A stretch of DNA of 10,926 nucleotides from Pseudomonadota bacterium. GTDB taxonomy: Bacteria > Myxococcota_A > Polyangia > Fen-1088. The DNA is taken from positions 1 to 10,926 of the forward strand of contig JAEXQJ010000131.1 in assembly GCA_023438785.1 (NCBI GenBank), read 5' to 3'. Positions 5,110 through 10,926 of this stretch are shown here, in pieces. The translations under genes were made by a program, and so were the position numbers. Within the stretch, counting starts at the first letter, position 1; every line of letters starts with the position of its first letter. A model generated the notes under the pieces. It saw only the letters and a program-made list of their open reading frames with translations. It ran no database searches and had not been told where the DNA came from.

Positions 5110-7899
5110 CTACCTTTCCTGCTTTCTCAGCCCCAGGAGACTGAGCGCGAACAGGACGGGGATGCAGCCGGCCAGGAAGATGACGTCCCCAAGCATGTTG
5201 TGCGCGGAGAGCCCCTTCGTGTATGCGCCCAGGCTGGCGTGCATGTAGTACGAGGCCGGCCAGATGGAGCCCACCAGGCCCGCCGAGCCCTTGAGCGTCG
5301 AGACCGGCTGCAGAAGGCCGGAGAACTGGATGGTGGGCACGATGGTCAGGATCGCCGTGATGAAGACCGCGGCGACCTGCGTGCTGGTGAAGGTCGAGGT
5401 CACCATTCCGATGCCGGTGGTCGCGGTGACATAGAGCAAGGTGCACAGCAGGAGCATCAAGAAGCTGCCCTTCATGGGCACCTCGAACACGACGAGCGCC
5501 AGGGCCGTCAGGATGATGAAGTTGATCATCCCGATGGCGACGTAGGGAAGCTGCTTGCCCAGCAGGTACTCCAGGCGCCCGGTGGGCGTGACGTAGAAGT
5601 TGATCATCGACCCCAGCTCCTTCTCGCGCACGATGCTGACGGTCATGAGGATGGCCGGGATCAGCAGCAGCAAGAGGGCCGGAACGCTGGGCACCATCGA
5701 GTAGACACTCTCGAAGGTCGGGTTGTAGGCGTAGCGCTCCTCGATGTCCGCCGTGTACGGCTGCGGGCCGGCCGTCTTCAGCCCAGTCGCGGGATCACGC
5801 AGGAAGGTCGCGTTCACCCCCTGCACGTACTGGGCGACGGTGTCGCCACGGAAGGTCATGGCGCCGTCCACCTGGGCGAGGACCTCCGGCGTCGACCCCC
5901 GGCGGAGATCGAGGCCGAAGCGGGGCGGAATCTCTATGACCACCGAGACGTCGTCGGATTGCAGGCGCGCCAGGCCCTGGCTGGCCGAGATGACCGGAGG
6001 TGTGCGCGTGAAGTACCGCTTCACCGCGGCGAATTGTTCGAGATAGCTTCGGCTCTCGGGCGAACGGTCCAGATCGAAGGACGCGTAGCGAATGTGCTCC
6101 ACGTCGGTGGTGATTCCGAAGCCGAAGACGAGCATGAGCAACGCCGAGCCCACGAAGGCGAAAGCCAATCGGATGGGGTCGCGGAGCACCTGCAAGGTCT
6201 CGTTGCGCGCGTAAGCGAGGGTGCGCGCCAGGTGCAGGCGGAAAGCAGACTGCGCCTCGGGAGCGGGCGGGACCGCGGCGGCCCGGGGAACGTCGCCCGA
6301 CGGCTTGCCCTTGCTCGGGCCGCGCGCTGACGCCGCGATGGAGTCCTCCATGTAGCCGATGAACGCTTCTTCCAACGTGGCAGCCCCGCGCGCCTCGATG
6401 AGCTTCTGGGGCGCATCGCACGCCAGCACCCGGCCCGCGTTCATGAGCGAGATGCGGTCGCAACGCATACCTTCGTTCATGAAGTGCGTCGTCACGAACA
6501 GGGTCACGCCTTGCTGGCGCGACAGCGCGATCAGGAGCTCCCAGAAGCTGTCGCGTGCCACGGGATCCACGCCCGAGGTCGGCTCGTCCAGGATCAGGAT
6601 CTTGGGCTCATGCAAGACCGCCACGGCCAACGAGAGCCTCTGGCGCAAGCCCATGGGCAGGTCCTCGGCCAGGGCATCCAGGTGAGCGCCCAGGCCGAAT
6701 CTCTCCACCAACTCCGCGATGCGCGCCCGGCCCTTGTCCGTCGGCAGGTGATAGAGGCGCGCGTGCAGGACCAGGTTCTGGCGCACCGTCAACTCGCCGT
6801 ATAGCGAGAAGGACTGGGTCATGTAGCCCAGGTTCCTGCGCACCTCCATGCTCCCGGCCTCCACGGAGCTGCCAAAGAGCGTGGCCGTGCCCTCGGTGGG
6901 CGGCAGCAGTCCGGTCAGCATCTTCATGGTCGTGGACTTGCCGCAGCCGTTCGAGCCGAGGAAGCCGAAGATCTCGCCGCGCTCGATGGAGAGCGAGACG
7001 TGATCCACGGCCGTGAAGCTGCCGAAGCGGCAGGTCAGGCCGTGCGCCTCAATGGCCAACTCCGCCTTGCCGGGCGCCCGCGGCGGGATGTGCAGCTCCG
7101 CGTGCCCCATGCGCTTCTCCTCGGGGAGAAGGGCAATGAAGCACTGATCGAGGTTGCTCGTGCCCGTGCGCTGCAAGAGCTCGGCCGGCGTTCCGGTGGC
7201 CAAGATGCGGCCCGCATCCATGGCCACTATCCAATCCCACCTCTCGGCCTCATCCATGTACGCGGTGGAGATGACCACGCTCATCCCGGGACGGCTGGCG
7301 CGAATGTCGGCGATGAGGGCCCAGAACTGTCGCCGCGACAGGGGATCCACGCCCGTGGTGGGTTCATCCAGGATGAGCAGATCCGGATCGTGGACCAAGG
7401 CGCCACACAGACCGACCTTCTGTTTCATTCCACCCGACAGCTTGCCCGCCGGGCGGTCGGGAAACGGCGCGAGCCCGGTGGCGTCGAGCAGCTCCTGTAC
7501 GCGGCTGCGCCGCTCGCTGGCCGCCAGCCCGAAGAGCCGCGCCAGAAAGTCGACGTTGTCGCGAACGCTCAGCTCGAGATACAGGTTCTTGCCCAAGCCC
7601 TGTGGCATGTACGCGATTCGCGGGCCCACGCGGCGGCGGTGTCGAACGTCGGCGATGTTCCCGCCCAGGACGCTCACCTCGCCCTGCTGCAGCTTCCGGC
7701 TGCCCGCGACGATGGCCATGAGGGTCGACTTTCCGACGCCGTCCGGTCCCACGATGCCGACCATCACGCCGCTGGGGATGTGGAGCGAGACCTCGTCCAG
7801 TGCCCGCACCTTGCCGTAGCGATGGGTAAGGCCCCTGATGGATGCGACCGGCTGCCCCGGCGATCCCGCGGGCGATGTGGGAGGCGCAGCGGATGCCAT
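5110..7899 (-). CDS. rbbA: RbbA-type fusion: two ABC ATPase domains plus ABC-2 permease
   Basis: The 929-residue protein matches E. coli RbbA (YhiH) in domain order and many motifs. NBD1 has Walker A GPDGVGKS (51-58), signature LSGGMKQK (154-161) and Walker B LLILDEP (174-180). NBD2 has Walker A GSNGCGKST (315-323), a degenerate signature LPMGLRQR (414-421) and Walker B ILILDEP (434-440). The C-terminal ABC-2 permease (about 560-929) has one helix near 577-597, a large periplasmic domain, SIVREKELGSMINFYVTPT (about 755-773), and further helices to the end. The switch histidine is Ala213 in NBD1 but is present as His472 in NBD2. E. coli RbbA is reported to bind ribosomes; here the neighbours are an adaptor, a channel and a second permease, so export of an unknown compound is the likelier role. 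Start ATG 7899 has GGGAG six bases upstream. It lies 21 bases after the adaptor gene. Confidence 0.95.
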   Translation of the reverse strand: MASAAPPTSPAGSPGQPVASIRGLTHRYGKVRALDEVSLHIPSGVMVGIVGPDGVGKSTLMAIVAGSRKLQQGEVSVLGGNIADVRHRRRVGPRIAYMPQGLGKNLYLELSVRDNVDFLARLFGLAASERRSRVQELLDATGLAPFPDRPAGKLSGGMKQKVGLCGALVHDPDLLILDEPTTGVDPLSRRQFWALIADIRASRPGMSVVISTAYMDEAERWDWIVAMDAGRILATGTPAELLQRTGTSNLDQCFIALLPEEKRMGHAELHIPPRAPGKAELAIEAHGLTCRFGSFTAVDHVSLSIERGEIFGFLGSNGCGKSTTMKMLTGLLPPTEGTATLFGSSVEAGSMEVRRNLGYMTQSFSLYGELTVRQNLVLHARLYHLPTDKGRARIAELVERFGLGAHLDALAEDLPMGLRQRLSLAVAVLHEPKILILDEPTSGVDPVARDSFWELLIALSRQQGVTLFVTTHFMNEGMRCDRISLMNAGRVLACDAPQKLIEARGAATLEEAFIGYMEDSIAASARGPSKGKPSGDVPRAAAVPPAPEAQSAFRLHLARTLAYARNETLQVLRDPIRLAFAFVGSALLMLVFGFGITTDVEHIRYASFDLDRSPESRSYLEQFAAVKRYFTRTPPVISASQGLARLQSDDVSVVIEIPPRFGLDLRRGSTPEVLAQVDGAMTFRGDTVAQYVQGVNATFLRDPATGLKTAGPQPYTADIEERYAYNPTFESVYSMVPSVPALLLLLIPAILMTVSIVREKELGSMINFYVTPTGRLEYLLGKQLPYVAIGMINFIILTALALVVFEVPMKGSFLMLLLCTLLYVTATTGIGMVTSTFTSTQVAAVFITAILTIVPTIQFSGLLQPVSTLKGSAGLVGSIWPASYYMHASLGAYTKGLSAHNMLGDVIFLAGCIPVLFALSLLGLRKQER

Positions 7900-7920
7900 T
7901 GATCGCTCCCGGTCGCTGAG

Positions 7921-9003
7921 CTACTCGGCATCGCCAGCGTCAGGCCCCGCCGGCGCATCGGGGTAGGCGGCATCGGCTTCGGCGGCATCGGCCTGGGCGG
8001 CGTCCGGCTGGGCCGGCACGAGGTGCTGCAATCGGGCCGGCCACACGGCGGAGGAGTCGACCTTGACGTAGCCCACGCCTCGAATACCGGTCTTGATGCG
8101 TTCGATGTAGCGGTTGGCCAACTCTCTGGGCAGTTGAATCTTGACCCTGAACATGAGCTTTTCGCGCTCGCTGGGCGTCTCGACCTGTTTGGGCGTGAAT
8201 TGCGCCTCGGGCGACACGAAGCTGACGTAACCCGCGACGGCGCGGCTGGGGTCGTAATCGACGACAATGCGCGCGTCCGCGCCGATCTGCAGCCTGGCCG
8301 CCTGTTTGGCCGGCAGGAAGATCTCCATGTAGATGTCCCCCAGGTCCACCAGAGTGATCGCCTTGCCGCCGGGGCCGAGGACCTCGCCCGGCTCGGCCAG
8401 CCGGTAGAGCACCCGTCCGGTCACCGGAGCCCTGAGCGTGGCGTCTTGAATGCGCGTCAGCACGGTCATCGCGCCGGCTTGCGCCGCCTGCACACCCTCC
8501 TTCGCGGTCTTCAGCATGGCTTGCGCTTGCACCAGGGAGGCCCGGGTGGTCGCGAGCTGCGTCCGGCGCACGTCCAAATCGCGCTGCGATCCCGCGCCCT
8601 GCCTGACCAGGTTCGCCGAGCGCCTGACCTCGACCTCGGCGAGCTCTATCTCGCGCTGCTGCTTGACGATCGAGGCGTTCGCGAAGGCCAAGCGCTCTTG
8701 AGCGGCCGCGACGTTCGCGTTGGCCTCGGCCAGTTGCGATTCCAGCGTCTCGGTGTCCAGCCTGGCCAGCACCTGGCCCGGTCTCACGAGGTCGCCTTCC
8801 TGCACGAGGACCTCCCTCACCCGCAGCGGTTCTTTGGCCGCCACATCGACCAGCTTCGCCTCGATACGGCCGTTCCCCGATGCGATCCCGGGTGGCAACG
8901 CGGCCTGCCTGGCCTTCCAGTACCGCAGGCCGACGAACGCGACCACCACGACGGCGACCACCAGGAGAGCCCACTTGAGTACGCGCTTCGAGATCTTGGC
9001 CAT
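7921..9003 (-). CDS. yhiI: HlyD/YhiI-type periplasmic adaptor (membrane fusion protein)
   Basis: This 360-residue protein would link the RbbA/YhhJ inner-membrane transporter to the outer-membrane factor. A membrane anchor spans about 11-26. A first lipoyl half follows (about 46-82, SGNGRIEAKLVDVA and VQEGDLVRPGQVLARLD), then a long Ala/Gln/Glu-rich coiled-coil hairpin (about 84-186), a second lipoyl half (RAPVTGRVLYRLAEPGEVLG, 191-210) and a beta-barrel part with AQFTPKQVETPSEREKLMFR (267-286). These segments resemble E. coli YhiI closely. Residues 330-360 are an Ala/Asp-rich tail with repeated ADAA/PDA units that I do not recall in YhiI. ATG 9003 is preferred over GTG 9006 because GGGAG (9010-9014) is six bases from it; that site overlaps the stop of the upstream gene, so translation is probably coupled. 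Confidence 0.92.
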   Translation of the reverse strand: MAKISKRVLKWALLVVAVVVVAFVGLRYWKARQAALPPGIASGNGRIEAKLVDVAAKEPLRVREVLVQEGDLVRPGQVLARLDTETLESQLAEANANVAAAQERLAFANASIVKQQREIELAEVEVRRSANLVRQGAGSQRDLDVRRTQLATTRASLVQAQAMLKTAKEGVQAAQAGAMTVLTRIQDATLRAPVTGRVLYRLAEPGEVLGPGGKAITLVDLGDIYMEIFLPAKQAARLQIGADARIVVDYDPSRAVAGYVSFVSPEAQFTPKQVETPSEREKLMFRVKIQLPRELANRYIERIKTGIRGVGYVKVDSSAVWPARLQHLVPAQPDAAQADAAEADAAYPDAPAGPDAGDAE

Positions 9004-9013
9004 CACCGGCTCC

Positions 9014-10606
9014 CTACGGCTTCCCTGGTTGTGGGTTCGTCACCGGTCCCGGGGCCGACGGCTCGGACAGCATGTCGCCCCAGTTGGTCCGTTGCCTCAT
9101 CTCCTCCTGCACCTCTGGCCGGACGATGGGCTGGCCCTGGCGCGGCTCCCAGCCGCCGCCCAGCGCCTTGTACGCCGCGATCAAGCTAGTGGCGACGGAC
9201 GAGCGGCTCTGCGCCAGGGCGTTCTGTTGTTGCAGGAGAGCACGTTGCGCATCCAGGACACGCTGAAAGTCCGTGGCCCCCTCCCGGTACTGCGTGGTGG
9301 CGAGTTGCACCGATTTCTCTGCCGCGTCCACCGAGCGCTGCTGCAAGAGAACCGCGTCCTCGGCGGTGAGGAAACCGATGAGGGCGTCCTCCACCTCCTG
9401 TGCCGCCGCGAGCACCGTCTGGCGGTAATTGACGAGCAGTTGCTGAAAGCGCGCGTCCTCCACGCGGACGTTGTTGGTGATGCGTCCGTAGTTGAGGAGC
9501 GGATAGAGGATGCTCGGACCCGCGGAGTAGAAGGCAGCGTCAGGCGAGAAGGGGTTGGACGATGAGCTGGCCGTGCTGGCCTGCAGGCCGATGACGCCGG
9601 CGAGCGTGAAGCTCGGGTAGAGCTCCGCCTTGGCCACACCGATGAGGGCGCACTGGGCAGCGGCCTGCAGCTCCGCACTGTGTACGTCGGGCCGGCGGCG
9701 CAGCATCTCGGCCGGCAGGCCCACGGCGACCGTGGCCGGCGCCGTCGGAATCCCAGTCTGGCCGGCCAGCAGGGAGTCGAGCGTTCCGGTCGGCTGACCG
9801 AGCAGTGTGCACAGGGCGTTGCGCGCCTGCTGCAGCCCGGCCTGGAGCTGCGGGATGGTGGCGCGCGTTCCTTCCCACTGCGTCCTCGCCTGGGTCACGT
9901 CCAGCTCCGACGTGGCGCCGTTGCGAAAACGCGATTCGGCGATGTTCAATCCCTGCTCCTGAATGTCGGCGTTCTGACGGGCCAATTCGATGAGCCTCTC
10001 GGAGGTGCGGAGCACGACGTAGGCTCGCGCGACCTCGGCGGTCAGCGAAACGATGGCCGCGCGATAGTCCGCCTCCGATGCAAGCAGGCTGGCGGCTTGT
10101 GCCTGTACGCCCCGTCCATACTTGCCCCACAGGTCGGCCTCCCAGGACACGTCGAAGCCCACCTGATAGTCCAGAAAGTGACGACTGAAGCTCGTCACGT
10201 TGGCCGCGCGCTGACTCAGGCCGATCGCATTCAGGCTGCCGAACAGGACCTGCACTTGCGGATACTGCCTGCCCGTGGCGATGGCCAGCCGGGCCCGGGC
10301 CTCGAAGATGCGGAGTCCGGCGATCTGCAGCGGCAGGTTCTGTCCGTAGGCCAGCTCGATCAAACGGTCGAGAGTCGGGTCATTGAACGCCCTCCACCAG
10401 CGGGCCTCCACGGCGGCTTGCGTGGCGAGCCGAGGATCGTCCTTTTCCAGCCAGTTGTCGGCCACGGGGACCGCGGGCCTGGTGAACGTGGGGCCCACCT
10501 TGCACCCGAAGACGGCGAGCAGCGCCAGGCACGACATGCCACGGGCCGAGCGCGACGGATTTCTTCGCCACCTCGGATCCCTCGACGCCCACCCTCGACG
10601 TTCCAT
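9014..10606 (-). CDS. TolC/NodT-family outer-membrane efflux lipoprotein
   Basis: The product (530 residues from ATG 10606) is an outer-membrane factor, the exit duct of tripartite efflux pumps. The signal ends in LALLAVFGC, with Cys35 the likely lipidation site. The mature start CKVGPTFTRPAVPVADNW is typical of NodT-type lipoproteins. Two OEP repeats follow (about 70-270 and 300-480), with LRRRPDVHSAELQ (302-314) and GVAKAELYPSFTLAG between them, and the second ends at the family-typical YKALGGGW (479-486). A 44-residue Pro/Gln-rich tail follows, longer than usual. ATG 10624 is also in frame, but ATG 10606 has a better ribosome site. It is the first gene of the minus-strand efflux operon, ten bases before the adaptor, so it very probably serves the RbbA/YhhJ pump. 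It is divergent from the partial gene at 10790. Confidence 0.93.
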   Translation of the reverse strand: MERRGWASRDPRWRRNPSRSARGMSCLALLAVFGCKVGPTFTRPAVPVADNWLEKDDPRLATQAAVEARWWRAFNDPTLDRLIELAYGQNLPLQIAGLRIFEARARLAIATGRQYPQVQVLFGSLNAIGLSQRAANVTSFSRHFLDYQVGFDVSWEADLWGKYGRGVQAQAASLLASEADYRAAIVSLTAEVARAYVVLRTSERLIELARQNADIQEQGLNIAESRFRNGATSELDVTQARTQWEGTRATIPQLQAGLQQARNALCTLLGQPTGTLDSLLAGQTGIPTAPATVAVGLPAEMLRRRPDVHSAELQAAAQCALIGVAKAELYPSFTLAGVIGLQASTASSSSNPFSPDAAFYSAGPSILYPLLNYGRITNNVRVEDARFQQLLVNYRQTVLAAAQEVEDALIGFLTAEDAVLLQQRSVDAAEKSVQLATTQYREGATDFQRVLDAQRALLQQQNALAQSRSSVATSLIAAYKALGGGWEPRQGQPIVRPEVQEEMRQRTNWGDMLSEPSAPGPVTNPQPGKP

Positions 10607-10614
10607 GCGGAAGG

Positions 10615-10622
10615 CTCCCCCC
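10615..10622 (-). promoter_or_regulatory. Ribosome binding site deciding the outer-membrane factor start
   Basis: GGGGGGAG on the minus strand lies eight bases before ATG 10606. ATG 10624 has only a weaker AGGGGAAG further away. The later start also leaves a normal basic n-region in front of the lipoprotein signal. Confidence 0.5.
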
Positions 10623-10694
10623 ATCCCCGGCTTCCCCTGACCGGCATCAAGTCTGCGCCACTCCGCACGCGACGCAAGGGCTTCGCCGATCCCG

Positions 10695-10727
10695 CCCGTA
10701 GGGTGACGTGGAGACTTTCACCACGGG
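10695..10727. promoter_or_regulatory. Bulged hairpin / candidate operator between divergent efflux genes
   Basis: CCCGT (10695-10699) and GGTGA (10702-10706), separated by a two-base bulge, pair with the contiguous TCACC (10718-10722) and ACGGG (10723-10727), giving ten base pairs around an 11-base loop. An alternative dyad, CGTGG (10707-10711) with CCACG (10721-10725), overlaps it and contains further symmetric bases (GA and TC). No T-run follows, so it is not a standard terminator. Placement between divergent genes, over the weak -35 candidate, suits an operator for a dimeric regulator; this is inference. Confidence 0.35.
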
Positions 10728-10789
10728 CTGGTAGATTCGCCGGACCATTTCGCAGCGGCGCCGCGTCGCCGGATGGCCCGAGGTCCCCC

Positions 10790-10926
10790 ATGAAGCGATC
10801 GCATGCGCGCATCGTCGTTGTCGCCTGCCTTGCGGCGGGCGGCTGGTTTGTTTGGCGAGCCGCTCGGCGGCCCCGGAACACGGCGGCCTCTGCCCCTCCG
10901 ACCGTCACCGTCGGGTCCATCACCGT
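10790..10926 (+). CDS. N-terminus of exported or anchored protein, possible efflux adaptor (cut by edge)
   Basis: ATG 10790 opens a frame of 45 complete codons to the right edge, with GAGG six bases upstream of the start. The peptide begins MKRSHARIVVVACLAAGGWF, a basic start followed by a hydrophobic stretch, then an Arg-rich turn (RAARRPR) and an Ala/Pro linker leading into APPTVTVGSITV. A basic start, single helix, short Ala/Pro linker and a beta strand of the TVTVGSITV kind are typical of RND or ABC efflux adaptors, and the gene is divergent from an outer-membrane factor gene, which fits. The visible part is too short to prove the family; any other periplasmic protein with a signal anchor is possible. 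Confidence 0.5.
   Translation, partial: MKRSHARIVVVACLAAGGWFVWRAARRPRNTAASAPPTVTVGSIT

Larger units (their letters stand above)
10607..10789. promoter_or_regulatory. Divergent promoter region of the efflux operon
   Basis: These 183 bases separate the minus-strand efflux operon from a plus-strand gene and must hold promoters for both if each is transcribed from here. For the plus strand a weak candidate is TGGAGA (10709-10714), 17 bases, then TAGATT (10732-10737), each matching the sigma-70 consensus at four of six places. For the minus strand no convincing boxes were seen. No regulator gene is present in the window. Confidence 0.45.

Noticed and set aside
3935..5248. Long plus-strand open frame opposite yhhJ
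   Set aside because: It is Arg/His/Asp/Gln-rich with no motif, and lies antisense to a clearly recognised permease; long antisense frames are expected in GC-rich genes.
5200..6330. Plus-strand open frame opposite the permease half of rbbA
   Set aside because: The composition is that of an antisense GC-rich shadow, and the opposite strand encodes conserved RbbA motifs throughout.

Overview
The window is GC-rich and dense with genes. It looks like chromosomal DNA from a Gram-negative bacterium, most likely a myxobacterium-type (Myxococcota/Polyangia) or related deltaproteobacterium. That assignment is an inference. It rests on the GC-rich codons, a Gly/Ser-rich cysteine-rich lipoprotein, an Asp/Ala-rich tail on an exported protein, and several outer-membrane or lipoprotein genes. 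No rRNA, tRNA, CRISPR array, transposase or integrase was seen.

Layout, left to right. (1) Positions 1-908, minus strand: the start and most of a secreted Gly-rich lipoprotein that runs off the left edge, with an 18-bp tandem repeat at the edge. (2) About 909-1423: a long stretch without a convincing gene, holding several good inverted repeats. (3) About 1424-2419, plus strand: an exported PAP2-superfamily phosphatase with an unresolved non-ATG start. (4) 2434-3858, minus strand: an exported DUF3943-type protein, probably an outer-membrane barrel, convergent with the PAP2 gene; the two stop codons sit in the arms of one inverted repeat. (5) 10606 down to 3983, minus strand: a tight four-gene operon in the order TolC/NodT-type outer-membrane factor, HlyD/YhiI-type adaptor, RbbA-type ATPase-permease fusion, YhhJ-type ABC-2 permease, with gaps of 10, 21 and 2 nt. 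(6) 10607-10789: a divergent regulatory region with a bulged hairpin. (7) 10790 to the right edge, plus strand: the N-terminus of an exported or membrane-anchored protein that may be another efflux adaptor.

The operon is the core of the window. Its products would form a complete envelope-spanning export machine: two nucleotide-binding domains fused to one permease half (RbbA), the second permease half (YhhJ), a periplasmic adaptor (YhiI) and an outer-membrane channel. The E. coli yhiI-rbbA-yhhJ locus has the same three central genes but, as far as I recall, no outer-membrane factor beside them. RbbA has been studied in E. coli as a ribosome-associated ATPase; the context here points to membrane export, with substrate unknown.

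I did not find a convincing wholly new system. The most checkable unusual points are the one-sided degeneration of the RbbA ATP sites, the self-contained RbbA exporter operon, the PAP2/DUF3943 convergent pair, the structured region upstream of the PAP2 gene, and the hairpin between the divergent efflux genes.
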